DNA of 64,000 nucleotides from a virus, in IMG/VR virus record IMGVR_UViG_3300023184_000070, positions 22,776 to 86,775 of that record; one strand, given 5' to 3'. The position numbers and the translations under genes are program-made. Positions 1 to 8,500 of this stretch are shown one piece after another (the first letter of the stretch is position 1; every line of letters starts with the position of its first letter). Under the pieces are notes generated by a model. That model saw nothing but the letters and a program-made list of their open reading frames with translations. It was not told the origin of the DNA and made no database searches.

Positions 1-608
1 ATTGCGTTTTCTTGATTGGTTGAACTACCAACTGCTCCAGTGTCCACGGCAATAGTTGCTACTGTGGCTGTTGCGGCTGAGCCAGTGTTTGCACCAGTAA
101 TAGTCACTGTTGATCCTACTTTATGTCCAGATCCTGCTGTTGCTACTTGAATAGATTTTACACGATATGTCAGTGTTAGAGTACAACCTAGGCCTGCCAC
201 AGAGTCAGTTGTTGTGGCTTGAGCACCAGTTGCTAGTACTCCAGCAAATGTTCCACGTGTTAACGGTGCGGCTGCGGTTACTATACCGGCGCCGTCTGCT
301 GTTACTGTAAATGTTGCTACACCGCTGGCTGTAGTAACTGTTAAAATATCACCAGTAACATAGTTATCTGCACCGGCACCACCACCAGCTGTAACTACTG
401 CTGAAGCAACTTCTAATGTTGTTGTACCAGTTGCTGTAACTCCGTCTGGAAGGAAAGGTGTTACAGTTGCCGTTGGTCTAACTTGATATGTACCACCAGT
501 TGCTACTGTAAATGTTGCTACTGCACCACCACCAATACCATCATCGGTTGTGCCTGCGGCACCAATGTTTCTATTACCAAAATATTTTTTGTTTAAAGGA
601 CGTCCCAT
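1..608 (-). CDS. virion structural protein, N-terminal part (cut by window edge)
   Basis: The reading frame opens with ATG at 608 (MGRPLNKKYFGNRN) and stays open to base 1, so only the first 202 residues are present and the 3' end lies outside. The product is rich in Thr, Val, Ala and Gly, with alternating short beta-strand patterns and Gly-rich turns (for example GGGAGADNYVTGD). Such composition is usual for beta-structured virion proteins of T4-like environmental phages. The motif around residue 170 (GSGHKVGSTVTITG) resembles the GxGYxxxPxVTI pattern also seen in the giant baseplate gene at about 38040. A purine-rich GAGAG stretch precedes the start. The exact role is unknown; it is probably structural because it heads the head-gene side of the window. 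Confidence 0.6.
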   Translation of the reverse strand, partial: MGRPLNKKYFGNRNIGAAGTTDDGIGGGAVATFTVATGGTYQVRPTATVTPFLPDGVTATGTTTLEVASAVVTAGGGAGADNYVTGDILTVTTASGVATFTVTADGAGIVTAAAPLTRGTFAGVLATGAQATTTDSVAGLGCTLTLTYRVKSIQVATAGSGHKVGSTVTITGANTGSAATATVATIAVDTGAVGSSTNQENA

Positions 609-631
609 TTTATATCTCTCTTTCTTTATAA

Positions 632-1117
632 TTAAACTGGATTTGGATCTTGTGATGTAAACGACGTAATCCACCATGTGCCAGTTCCGGCATCAAATGT
701 GAAGGTCCAAACGGCATTTCCCCATTCACGACTGTAGTCAGTGGTGTCTTCAATAGTAGTTTCGCCGCCCGGTTGCATGTAGATGCTGTGATATGTTTGA
801 GCATTTACAGCGTCACGTTTGATAATGTATTGTTTTCCGTCTACCGCAGTTTGTGGTAGATATACAGTAGTGCCACGATAGGTTACTGGATTAACAATAA
901 CAAAGTGATCCGATGGCAGTAGAGTATATTCATAATCATCGTCATTTGCTGTAACTCTTGTAACTTGTACTACACCAGTTACGCCGCCTGCTGATACACC
1001 ATCGCTAACACGCAAAGCTGGTGTTGATGGATCATAAAACATGTCACCTGCGTGACCAACGTGAGTGTCGGCGTTGTCATTTACATGCTTGTAATGTATT
1101 TTTCTTGTGTTTGCCAT
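632..1117 (-). CDS. probable small virion structural protein
   Basis: This 161-residue protein is not recognised as a named family. It starts MANTRKIHYKHVNDN, then shows GDMFYDPSTPALRVSDG, a pattern common near the N-terminus of phage tail or decoration proteins in which a short segment describes a beta-strand pair. The C-terminal half (WTFTFDAGTGTWWITSF) is beta-rich. A strong ribosome binding site (AAGGAGAAAAC) lies just upstream of the ATG. A leader of about 87 bases separates the start from a late-promoter-like AATAAATA on the minus strand at 1212-1205. It lies 23 bases upstream of the structural gene cut by the left edge, so the two are likely cotranscribed. Confidence 0.6.
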   Translation of the reverse strand: MANTRKIHYKHVNDNADTHVGHAGDMFYDPSTPALRVSDGVSAGGVTGVVQVTRVTANDDDYEYTLLPSDHFVIVNPVTYRGTTVYLPQTAVDGKQYIIKRDAVNAQTYHSIYMQPGGETTIEDTTDYSREWGNAVWTFTFDAGTGTWWITSFTSQDPNPV

Positions 1118-1204
1118 TTTGTTTTCTCCTTGTGAAACACGGCGTTCTAGGCCGTACGCGGTTGGATTTCCGCATAAGACTCACACCATGTGAATCGTAC
1201 TAGA

Positions 1205-1212
1205 TATTTATT
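1205..1212 (-). promoter_or_regulatory. candidate late promoter (AATAAATA)
   Basis: Reading the minus strand gives AATAAATA, one base away from the T4 late consensus TATAAATA. It lies about 87 bases upstream of the gene ending at 632, partly inside the stop region of the pirin-like gene. This is a weak match in AT-rich DNA, so it is only a candidate. Confidence 0.3.
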
Positions 1213-1864
1213 AATTTAATTCAAAAAGCAGCAAATGGGGCCTACCAATTGGTACTACCAAACTTACCTGATCTATTTCTATTGCATCGCCCTCGTTTAA
1301 TACTGTATCGTTAACAGTACAACTACCTTCTAGTACCAACAAGTAACTAAAATCATTTGTTCTTAGATTTTGATCCAATACACCGGCCCAACAACTGAAT
1401 CTAGTGTTTTTGAATACAATTGGCAGCTGAGCAAAGCCAGGCTGGCGATCAATAAAATCGTATTTGGGAGTTCTATCCCAATCTATCGTATTGGGATATA
1501 CCCATATCTGTAGATATCTATTAGGCTCAATGCCTTCGTTAGATAGCTCGTGCCATATGCTGTTGCCGCACCAAAAATGTTGTATTTGCCCAGCCCGGGC
1601 TGTGTTGTCATTACCAATGTTATCCCGATGTCTACATTGACCGGCAATGACATAATTAATTATGTCTAGTCCACGATGTTCGTGCCAGCTGGTAATAAAT
1701 CCCGGTTGAGTGCGATCATCATTGATTGTTGTCACCGGGCCCCAATTGGTATATTTGGGATCACGATAATTCATGCAACTAAAACTACGATAACTTTGAT
1801 AATTGTCTTCGCCTAACCGATTGGTTGGTATAAATCCTCTAGTGGCAGCTGGTCTAATTTTCAT
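1211..1864 (-). CDS. pirin-family cupin protein
   Basis: The 217-residue product matches the pirin layout: an N-terminal cupin with HEHRGLDIINYVIAGQ (H61, H63) and GNSIWHELSNEG (H105), followed by LQIWVYP and a second, smaller cupin half. In pirins two His in HxHRG, a later His and a Glu bind iron. Here H61, H63 and H105 are kept, but the usual HSE triplet reads HEL, so the acidic ligand would be E106 or E110 and metal use is uncertain. Cellular pirins act as quercetin dioxygenases or redox-linked regulators; the phage role is unknown. It sits between two structural genes and has its own short upstream gap. A minus-strand terminator (1885-1910) separates it from the gene before it. Confidence 0.75.
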   Translation of the reverse strand: MKIRPAATRGFIPTNRLGEDNYQSYRSFSCMNYRDPKYTNWGPVTTINDDRTQPGFITSWHEHRGLDIINYVIAGQCRHRDNIGNDNTARAGQIQHFWCGNSIWHELSNEGIEPNRYLQIWVYPNTIDWDRTPKYDFIDRQPGFAQLPIVFKNTRFSCWAGVLDQNLRTNDFSYLLVLEGSCTVNDTVLNEGDAIEIDQVSLVVPIGRPHLLLFELN

Positions 1865-1884
1865 ATACAGTATTTAACAGCCGT

Positions 1885-1910
1885 AAAAAAGCCTACTATA
1901 AAAGTAGGCT
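1885..1910 (-). terminator. Rho-independent terminator
   Basis: A perfect 7-bp inverted repeat (AGCCTAC ... GTAGGCT, loop of 7) is followed on the minus strand by a run of six T. It lies just downstream of the gene ending at 1931 and upstream of the pirin-like gene. Confidence 0.8.
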
Positions 1911-1930
1911 TGATTTTAAATAACTATCAA

Positions 1931-2335
1931 TTAACAATCGTTAACGATACTGTAGCCTGTTAGTTCACCATTCCATACGCGACAGCTAGAACCGCATGCA
2001 GCATCAACAATCTCTTCAAGCGCAGCTACACGATATTGGTCTTGATTTTGTTGATTTTGTTGCTTGGTTACTGCATCAATGTTAAACGGTGCAGTGTTTG
2101 CTGACGCAATTACTGTAAACCAATCTCCGTCTGGAGCTCCAACTGCATAAAGCTCAATGCGTTGTTGCAATGCTTTAACTGCTTGCTCGTATAAGCTACC
2201 CGAATCTAGATAGTTGTTTTCAACGTTAGTCTGCATATCAACCTGGAAATACGATAGTTCACGTGTACCAAACTGTGAAGATGGTTGTGCTTTTTCGTAG
2301 TTTCTAGCGAAGTCTGTTCCTGTTAAATCTGGCAT
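1931..2335 (-). CDS. conserved-looking hypothetical protein, capsid-adjacent
   Basis: The 134-residue product is not recognised. It begins MPDLTGTDFARNYEKAQPSSQFGTRE and has a Gln/Asn-rich centre (KQQNQQNQDQ) and four C-terminal cysteines, two in CGSSC and the last at the terminus. The CGSSC pair could form a disulphide. A ribosome binding site (AAAGGAT) precedes the ATG. It lies directly downstream of the major capsid gene but behind that gene's terminator, with its own AATAAATA late-promoter-like element at 2369-2362, and is followed by a terminator. It therefore looks like a separate late single-gene unit, perhaps a minor virion component. Confidence 0.6.
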   Translation of the reverse strand: MPDLTGTDFARNYEKAQPSSQFGTRELSYFQVDMQTNVENNYLDSGSLYEQAVKALQQRIELYAVGAPDGDWFTVIASANTAPFNIDAVTKQQNQQNQDQYRVAALEEIVDAACGSSCRVWNGELTGYSIVNDC

Positions 2336-2361
2336 AATAAATCCTTTAAAGTTTATAATAT

Positions 2362-2369
2362 TATTTATT
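2362..2369 (-). promoter_or_regulatory. candidate late promoter (AATAAATA)
   Basis: Minus-strand AATAAATA preceded by G, the same nine bases as at 17111-17119 on the plus strand. It lies about 27 bases upstream of the ATG at 2335, the spacing seen for the perfect late-promoter matches in this window. Confidence 0.45.
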
Positions 2370-2379
2370 CAATTTCAAC

Positions 2380-2401
2380 AAAAAAGCGCCCTTAGGCGCT
2401 T
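2380..2401 (-). terminator. Rho-independent terminator after major capsid gene
   Basis: A perfect 7-bp stem (AAGCGCC ... GGCGCTT, loop of 4) is followed on the minus strand by a T-rich tail. It lies about 45 bases downstream of the major capsid protein stop codon. Confidence 0.85.
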
Positions 2402-2444
2402 TAATGTAACTTCCCATCCCGAGGGTAAAAAGTTGGTCCTACTA

Positions 2445-3623
2445 TTAATAGAACGATAGATTTGCAACTTCGATCTCAGAAACGTAGTCACCTGCGTTAC
2501 CTAGAGAACTTGCTGTGTTGGTCAACTCAACATATCCATAACGAGTCATAAAGCCTACGACTGGTTCGAATGTGTTTGGATCCAATACAACACCACTGCT
2601 CATCAAAGGAATGTATGGGCAATAGAATGCTGCTGCGTCTGCTTCGCTAGAACCTTTGTAGCCAACCAATACTGGTGTGCTGTCATTGGCATAGCTGTCA
2701 ACATAGATACGCATTGCACCGTTCAATGTACCAACAAACTTGGTGTTTGTAGGTGCTTCAAATGTACCTTCTGTGGTACGTGCAAAGGCACTGGTAGTAG
2801 CACTTTGTAGAACTGTCAATGCAGCTGGACTTACAATAGCCCAGTTACCAGCGCCACGACGTGTACGTTGTGCGATCAAGTTGGCACTACGATTGATCAA
2901 TACTGCAAGAGCAGCGTGCTCATCACCAACGAATGTAGCGGTACCGCTGACATTAGCTTGGTCATAAGTGAACTCAGGAGCAGCCAAGGCACGTAAAGAA
3001 CCTAGGATCTCTTGATCAATTTCAACTGTGATTTCTTGTGCAAGTGCAGCCATGATTTCTGCCTCAACGTCCAAACCATGCATGGCTTGTGCGTCTTGAG
3101 CAGCTTCAAAAGTCCAACGAGCAGACATTTTACGTGTCTTAGCTTCGACGACTTGTTTCATGATCTGTACGTTGATCTTACGACCTGGTACGCCTTCTAG
3201 ACTGCTGGTGCTAGTTGCGCGGCCAGTGCTAGAGTCGCCAGAATAAGCAACTGCAATCTTGAATGGGCTCAATGCTTCGTCACCAGCGGTTGTGTTGGTG
3301 CCATAGCTGCTGCCGTCATTCATGCTTTCAGCGTAACGAACACGTAGAGTGTGGATCTGTGCAACAGGTCCTGTCATTGGCTGAACGCCGATGATTTCGT
3401 TAGCGATAACTGTTGGCATTACACGACGGATAACTGGTAGAATAACACGGTTAAGTGTTGCTACGTTGCTAGCTTGTGTTGCGCCTAGAGTTGCATTTTC
3501 TTGCAAGTGCTTGCGTGTGTTTTCTAATACCACTGCCATTGATGTGCGGCGTGACCCTTGTAGGCCTTCCAGCAGGGCATCTTTAGTTTCGCCCCAACGG
3601 CTTTCCAATAGTTGTTGTGTCAT
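2445..3623 (-). CDS. 23: major capsid protein gp23
   Basis: This is the main shell protein of the T4-type head. The segment from about residue 59 (RVILPVIRRVMPTVIANEII, then GVQPMTGPVAQIHTLRVRYA) is the family hallmark. The product is 392 residues, clearly shorter than T4 gp23 (521). In T4 the prohead protease cuts gp23 after an (L/I)xE site near residue 65; here LQE at 40-42 is the best candidate, leaving a mature protein that starts at about residue 43 and just precedes the conserved core. A good ribosome binding site (AAAGGA) precedes the ATG. The gene follows gp22 on the same strand, as in T4, and ends in a strong terminator. Confidence 0.95.
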   Translation of the reverse strand: MTQQLLESRWGETKDALLEGLQGSRRTSMAVVLENTRKHLQENATLGATQASNVATLNRVILPVIRRVMPTVIANEIIGVQPMTGPVAQIHTLRVRYAESMNDGSSYGTNTTAGDEALSPFKIAVAYSGDSSTGRATSTSSLEGVPGRKINVQIMKQVVEAKTRKMSARWTFEAAQDAQAMHGLDVEAEIMAALAQEITVEIDQEILGSLRALAAPEFTYDQANVSGTATFVGDEHAALAVLINRSANLIAQRTRRGAGNWAIVSPAALTVLQSATTSAFARTTEGTFEAPTNTKFVGTLNGAMRIYVDSYANDSTPVLVGYKGSSEADAAAFYCPYIPLMSSGVVLDPNTFEPVVGFMTRYGYVELTNTASSLGNAGDYVSEIEVANLSFY

Positions 3624-3650
3624 TTTTCTTTTCCTTTAAGGTTAACTATT

Positions 3651-4745
3651 TTATTTTAGCCCTGCTAAACGCTTCAAATCAATGACATTTGTGTCAGAGT
3701 TCTGTGCAGATTTAGCAGATTTATCTCCAGTAACTTCACTTCTGCTTTCAGTTAGTGCGGTCTTTTCAGAACGCTTAACTGGTGCATTGTTCAGCACTGC
3801 TGGTAGATACTTTTCAAATGCAGACTGCAACTTATCAGTCTGTACATTTTCCAGAAGCTCTGTCATCACAGTAGCTTTTTCTTGATTAAGGGGTTTCAAT
3901 AAGCTGGACATTGCTGCACGGCGCTCCATTGATTCCTTAATAATACGCAGCTCACGATCCTTGCTCTCAACTACACGTTCCTTTGCAGTAACGGTACTGG
4001 AGATTGATGTAATCGCTTGCTTTTGTTTTTCAATTGTTTCATGTAGTTTGCGGATTTCTTTGTTCTCATTTAAGTGAGTAACTGAGAATTCGCTTGCAAA
4101 TGCTTCGAACAATCTACGTCCAAACATGTTCTCACGAGCAGTTTGAATGTCTTCTTTTAACTGGGTCAATTCAGTTTTTAGATTAGCGGCAACAGCTTCT
4201 TTAACTAGCTTGCTGCTACGGGCGATAAAACGTCCTTGCAGTTCATCTAGTTTAGCACGGGCAGTAGAGATCAAGCGAACTTTAGTTTCTACTACTTGCT
4301 TCTTGTCGGCAGCGAATTCTTTAATTTCCTCTGCAAGTGCATGTACTACGAATTTTTCTAGGCGTGCAAAGTTTTCAGTTTGACGCTTGCGATCACTACG
4401 TAGTTCTTGGATTTCTTCGCTCAACTTCTTAACTAAGAAGCTGTCAAATCGTCCAGCACTTTCCATCATGTGATTTTTAAATTTCACACGATCTTCGACC
4501 ATGGCTTGTTTTTCCCCTGCAAATTCTGCAATTTCAGCGGTCAAGCCTTCTGTTACCATTTTGTCCAAAGCTTCGACCATTACTTTTTTGTCATGCTCAT
4601 ATCGGCTAGCCATTTCTTCACGCAATTCAGCGCGAATATGCTCCCGTGCCTCAACTAGCTTGGTATCCCACGCTTCGCTGATCGCTGTACGAGTTTCCTC
4701 GTTGACAATGCTGGCATCTAACAATGGTTTCAATGTATCGAACAT
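3651..4745 (-). CDS. 22: prohead core scaffold protein gp22
   Basis: The 364-residue product is almost wholly alpha-helical, with long charged Lys/Glu/Arg-rich coiled-coil segments (residues 30-290). Its N-terminus (ISEAWDTKLVEAREHIRAEL, then REEMASRYEHDKK) is the conserved gp22 pattern. Gp22 forms the inner scaffold on which gp23 assembles and is later cut to small peptides by gp21. Its position between gp21 and gp23 is the T4 order. Several (L/I)xE sites suitable for gp21 cleavage are visible in the helical body. A strong ribosome binding site (CAGGAGA) precedes the ATG at 4745. Confidence 0.9.
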   Translation of the reverse strand: MFDTLKPLLDASIVNEETRTAISEAWDTKLVEAREHIRAELREEMASRYEHDKKVMVEALDKMVTEGLTAEIAEFAGEKQAMVEDRVKFKNHMMESAGRFDSFLVKKLSEEIQELRSDRKRQTENFARLEKFVVHALAEEIKEFAADKKQVVETKVRLISTARAKLDELQGRFIARSSKLVKEAVAANLKTELTQLKEDIQTARENMFGRRLFEAFASEFSVTHLNENKEIRKLHETIEKQKQAITSISSTVTAKERVVESKDRELRIIKESMERRAAMSSLLKPLNQEKATVMTELLENVQTDKLQSAFEKYLPAVLNNAPVKRSEKTALTESRSEVTGDKSAKSAQNSDTNVIDLKRLAGLK

Positions 4746-4844
4746 TGTGGTTCTCCTGTTCTAAACTGTTTACTTTTTAGTAATCATCTTGCAGTTTGGC
4801 AAGGTTTCAAATAACCCAATTTGGGTTACTGGAAATTTTTCACT

Positions 4845-5486
4845 CTATAATTTTAAATCAGCAATTACTTTTAATACTTCTTGTTTTAAATACTTTTGCA
4901 CTCTTGGATCAGTCTTAGCATCTCCTGCCATTTCTAAAATCTTATTGCCACCCGACATATTCATTAGGCCTTCATAGATGGCTTTTGGATATGCGTTAGG
5001 GGCACTAGGTTGTGCTACAATATCTACAGTTACTATTTCAAACTCGCTAACTTGTCCGTTACCTTCGTTGACATTGCCGCTACCTCTGCTGCTAACGCCC
5101 AACTTAACTCCGCTTTGCAACATGGTAATAACCAGTTGTCCCATTGGAGTAGGCAATATTTTTAACTTACCAAAGCCATTGGGGCCATCCATCCACATGT
5201 CAGTGATCATATGGCAAACACGATCCAAGTTGATTTTTAAGTCTTCAGGGTGATCTAACTCACCTAGAACACTGTAACCATCTTTGATCTGCTTGTCAAT
5301 TGTAGCCACTGCACGAGATATCTCATCAGTTGGGTAAACACGCTGGTTAGCATTTTTAACACCGCCTTGAATGAAGATACCTTTCATGTAGTAATTCTTA
5401 CCAGAGCTACCATCACTGGAAGCTTCCGCCAGGACTTCCATCCTGGCGTTGTCAAATGTAAGATGTTCTCTTAGATAAGCTACCAT
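4845..5486 (-). CDS. 21: prohead core protease gp21
   Basis: The 213-residue product is the serine protease that matures the T4-type prohead by cutting scaffold and capsid proteins after (L/I)xE. The herpesvirus-protease-like core is visible: GELDHPE with the catalytic His at about 79, and LGVSSRGSG with the catalytic Ser at 132 or 133, followed by the conserved VTVDIVAQPSAPNAYP. Length matches T4 gp21 (212 residues). It lies between the acidic core gene and gp22, the usual order. No strong Shine-Dalgarno precedes the ATG, and the gap to the upstream gene is only 9 bases, so translational coupling is likely. Confidence 0.93.
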   Translation of the reverse strand: MVAYLREHLTFDNARMEVLAEASSDGSSGKNYYMKGIFIQGGVKNANQRVYPTDEISRAVATIDKQIKDGYSVLGELDHPEDLKINLDRVCHMITDMWMDGPNGFGKLKILPTPMGQLVITMLQSGVKLGVSSRGSGNVNEGNGQVSEFEIVTVDIVAQPSAPNAYPKAIYEGLMNMSGGNKILEMAGDAKTDPRVQKYLKQEVLKVIADLKL

Positions 5487-5495
5487 AAGTGACTA

Positions 5496-6404
5496 TTAAC
5501 GAATTTTTCCGCCAACTACGCTCTTGCTAGTTACTGGCAATTTACCGTCAGTAGTTTCGCCTTCTTTGCCTTTAGCTTTTTCATAGCTGGTAGCACGAGT
5601 TGTGTAACCTTTGGTGTGTGCATTAGGGGTGTTCTCAAAAGAACCTGCGCCTTTTAATTCGCCACGACCTTTAGTGTACTGGTTGTTTGGTGTTGGAACT
5701 GGCTTACCATCAGCTGACTGCTCTGTACCACCTTTAAGCAAATCGTTAGAGTTGCTCATTCTGTTTGGCTTAGCTACAATGCTTTGCTTGTTAAGAGCAG
5801 GAGCGTCGCCGCCTTTACCGACAGTCTTGCCTTCACCAGTAGCTGGGGCTTGCTTGTAAACTTGTCCGTGATCTTCAACATACTCGCGCATGATGCTTTC
5901 GTCTTCGGCGCCAGGAGCACCAAATTCACCACCCATGTCGTCACCACCCATGTCGTCCATGCCACCCATGTCGTCACCACCCATGTCGTCACCACCTTTG
6001 CCCATTAACTGGTCAAATTCAGCTTTAAGTTCATCAAGAGCAGACTCTAGGTCCATGATGGTGTTTTCAATTTTTTCTTCTGGTGTGCCTTCTTCGCCGC
6101 CCATGTCGTCCATGCCGCCCATGTCGTCACCACCTAGATCGTCACCACCTAATTCGTCGGTGTCGCTATCCATTGGCTCATCACCTAATTCTTCTTCTTC
6201 TTGCATGCCAGATTCGTCAGTAGTAACATCGTTCATGATGCCCTGTACTTGGTTTCCGCCAATGCTTTCGTCGAAATCTTCTTCGTCAATGAGACTTTCA
6301 TAGATGTCGCGGCTTTTCTCAACCACCAATTGATGGAAAAGATCACGTGCTTTATCTTCTTGTTCATTGATAATAAATTCAATTAATTGTTCATACTTGT
6401 TCAT
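5496..6404 (-). CDS. acidic prohead core protein (gp67/gp68 position)
   Basis: The 302-residue product starts with a helical segment (MNKYEQLIEFIINEQEDKAR) ending in VVEKSRDIYESL, a conserved opening in environmental T4-like phages. It is followed by an extremely acidic Gly/Met/Asp stretch built from repeats of DDMGG and DDLGG (about residues 77-165), a short helix (IENTIMDLESALDELKAEF) between two repeat blocks, and a basic, low-complexity tail. T4 encodes two small core proteins, gp67 and gp68, between gp20 and gp21; this gene has that place, so a core role is inferred from position and composition. The repeated DNA could vary in length between relatives. A strong AAGGAG precedes the ATG. 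Confidence 0.7.
   Translation of the reverse strand: MNKYEQLIEFIINEQEDKARDLFHQLVVEKSRDIYESLIDEEDFDESIGGNQVQGIMNDVTTDESGMQEEEELGDEPMDSDTDELGGDDLGGDDMGGMDDMGGEEGTPEEKIENTIMDLESALDELKAEFDQLMGKGGDDMGGDDMGGMDDMGGDDMGGEFGAPGAEDESIMREYVEDHGQVYKQAPATGEGKTVGKGGDAPALNKQSIVAKPNRMSNSNDLLKGGTEQSADGKPVPTPNNQYTKGRGELKGAGSFENTPNAHTKGYTTRATSYEKAKGKEGETTDGKLPVTSKSVVGGKIR
5930..6150 (-). repeat. in-frame acidic Gly/Met/Asp repeats
   Basis: Two blocks of direct repeats (about 5930-6000 and 6090-6150) built from minus-strand GACGACATGGGTGG-like units encode DDMGG and DDLGG repeats within the prohead core gene. The blocks are separated by a helix-coding stretch. Confidence 0.8.
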
Positions 6405-6512
6405 GAGAACTCCTTGTTAATAATGAAGCTTGTACATTATTTACATAATATACAAATATTTTGGTTATAATGGGTGTTTTTTAATGGTTTTTGCGGACTA
6501 ATCCGTAAAACA

Positions 6513-6734
6513 TTATAAAGATGGGGCTTCAACAGGTGGTTTATACTGTGTAGCCACTGTTTTTAGCTTTTGTTCATGCTCAAGTTTACGCACATCATTC
6601 ATAATCCTAAGGCGGTTTAACTGTTCTAGACTAAGTCTACTTTTACGTAGATCACTTAATTTAAGAACAGTATTATCCTCTTTTTCTGTAGAGTATCCTG
6701 TAGGAGTAGGCGCGAATAGTTCAGTTACATACAT
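6513..6734 (-). CDS. small conserved-looking protein between core gene and portal
   Basis: This 73-residue product (MYVTELFAPTPTGYSTEKED...) is not recognised. A predicted charged helix occupies residues 25-60 (KLSDLRKSRLSLEQLNRLRI). T4 gp67 is a similarly short protein at the same place between gp20 and the core proteins, so this could be its counterpart, but no sequence motif proves it. No clear Shine-Dalgarno is present; the start lies 23 bases after the portal stop, so coupled translation is plausible. Confidence 0.55.
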   Translation of the reverse strand: MYVTELFAPTPTGYSTEKEDNTVLKLSDLRKSRLSLEQLNRLRIMNDVRKLEHEQKLKTVATQYKPPVEAPSL

Positions 6735-6757
6735 AGTGTTATTTAACTAAATTTCAA

Positions 6758-8500
6758 TTAAGTTGGCGCCGGGGCTGGCGCTGCTGCACCCATATCCCCG
6801 GGAGCGCCCCCTGGTGCAGAACCCGGCTCACCACCAACGCCTTCTTCCCCGCCTTCGGGGGGAGTGATTGCACCAAGATCTGAATCTAGTCCTCCGGGAG
6901 TAACGCCCACGCTGCGCAAACCTAAATCTTCTGTTGGGGCGTTTTCTGCATCGCCGCGCTCTTCTAGCCACATGTTTTCGTTTTCGCTCATTTCTTGCTC
7001 ACTCATGCCCAAATAGCGTTTCATCAAGAAACGTTTACTGAAGTAAGGGAAAGCTTCTAGCTGTGTAAATGTACCAATTCTAGCACCATCTACTTCAGCC
7101 TGGCGATACTGCGCAAAGTTTTGTGGCTCATTAAACATGAGATCAAACAACTGCCCATCAATGTTAATGCCACGCCAGCGCATGAACATCTTAAATTCTG
7201 TGTCAAATTTTTCAATAACCATCTTCTGCAACCGCTTGCAGTATTGGTTAAAGCGCCATTCTTGGATTAATGCTGTGCCTACTTTGCCATCATTATAGGT
7301 CTGACTGCCGTCATCTGTACCTGTAGGCAAGTAACTGCTGGGAATACGCAGGCCACGGAACAACTTGTTAGTGAAGAATCGCAAGTCTGTGATCTCGCCC
7401 AAGTTCTGCCCACCTTGTAAGACTTCAACTTTGCTGCCACGACCGTCTGCTGTTTGTGGGAAGAAGAAGTCTTCGTTGGTGCTCAGGGGATTGTAGGTAG
7501 CATCCATCATGTTGGTAGTACCGTTACCAGTTTGCGTAGGAATTCTGCGCTGTGCAATCTCGTTTTTAACACGCTCAACAAAGGCCATGGCCATGTGACT
7601 GGGCATGTTGCCTACGTCAATGTAAAACGCTCTACGCTCTGGCGCACGTTGCACACGATAGATAATGATGGAATCTTCAAGCAGTTCTTTTTGCTTGAAT
7701 ACCTTAAAGACATTTTCTAATGCACTGTTACCAAATGGCCAGAATGTGTCTAGTCCTTCTGTAAGTCCCACGTGGATTATGTGTTCTGCATTAATTACTG
7801 CTTCGTTCTGTGCATGACTAAATCTACTGCCGCCAGTATAGGGAGTTCTAGGCTGTGTGTAACTGCCGCCGCCTCCACCAGTTTGCGGACTGTTGGTATA
7901 TGTATCTGTAGTGCTCAACGCAGTGGCAGTCATGTTTTGGAAGTTAGGTTGCAAGTCTTTGATTACATACTGCTCAGGATTTTTACCCTCTGCTTCGTTT
8001 ACAATGATCTTGACCACTTTGCTCATCTCGGTCCAGTATAATTTAAATGTTTCTGGGTCACGGATAAACACTTGATCGCCGTACTTGATGGTATTACGCA
8101 TGATTTTGAACATGCGCTTGTTAAATTCATTTAGGGTAACCCACTGCTGTAGCTGCTCTTTGATAATTTTGATTTCGTTATCGGTGGGTTCTTCTTTGTA
8201 GTGTATATCAAATGGTAAATTGGTTTCTTCATGTGGCTGTGTGCTAAACTCAGCCAGGATGTCTAGGGCAGCGTTAACTTCGCTGTCCATGTCCATTTGT
8301 TCATATTGATTGTAGCGTTCTAGTCTATTGGGGTGACCAATGTAAATTTCTGGCAGCTGACTTTGATAGTTGCTGTACTTCATGTCCCCACCAGTACTGG
8401 TATTTGCGCCACTACCAATTGGACTCATGGCGTTGCCGGTACCGGCTGTACGGAAATACTTTTTCCAACTTCCGCCTGTTTGTGTTTTGGGTTCTGCCAT
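6758..8500 (-). CDS. 20: portal vertex protein gp20
   Basis: The 580-residue product forms the dodecameric portal through which DNA enters the head and to which the neck attaches. The conserved portal core is visible: LPEIYIGHPNRLERYNQYEQ with MDMDSEVNAALDILAEFSTQ at about residues 49-88, RNTIKYGDQVFIRDPETFKLYW near 140, YRVQRAPERRAFYIDVGNMP near 282, and LRIPSSYLPTGTDDGSQTYNDG near 390. The C-terminal 60 residues are a Gly/Pro/Ala-rich acidic tail. Length is a little above T4 gp20 (524). A perfect minus-strand TATAAATA lies 23 bases upstream of the ATG, so this begins a late transcript running through the head genes. Confidence 0.95.
   Translation of the reverse strand: MAEPKTQTGGSWKKYFRTAGTGNAMSPIGSGANTSTGGDMKYSNYQSQLPEIYIGHPNRLERYNQYEQMDMDSEVNAALDILAEFSTQPHEETNLPFDIHYKEEPTDNEIKIIKEQLQQWVTLNEFNKRMFKIMRNTIKYGDQVFIRDPETFKLYWTEMSKVVKIIVNEAEGKNPEQYVIKDLQPNFQNMTATALSTTDTYTNSPQTGGGGGSYTQPRTPYTGGSRFSHAQNEAVINAEHIIHVGLTEGLDTFWPFGNSALENVFKVFKQKELLEDSIIIYRVQRAPERRAFYIDVGNMPSHMAMAFVERVKNEIAQRRIPTQTGNGTTNMMDATYNPLSTNEDFFFPQTADGRGSKVEVLQGGQNLGEITDLRFFTNKLFRGLRIPSSYLPTGTDDGSQTYNDGKVGTALIQEWRFNQYCKRLQKMVIEKFDTEFKMFMRWRGINIDGQLFDLMFNEPQNFAQYRQAEVDGARIGTFTQLEAFPYFSKRFLMKRYLGMSEQEMSENENMWLEERGDAENAPTEDLGLRSVGVTPGGLDSDLGAITPPEGGEEGVGGEPGSAPGGAPGDMGAAAPAPAPT

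Noticed and set aside
1118-1210. Possible riboswitch-like leader before the gene at 632-1117
   Set aside because: A small GCGG/CCGC stem and a GGCC stretch are present, but the leader is short and has no recognisable aptamer pattern.
5890-6303. Ser/Pro-rich plus-strand frame opposite the prohead core gene
   Set aside because: Its SPPMSS repeats are the antisense reading of the DDMGG-coding repeats.
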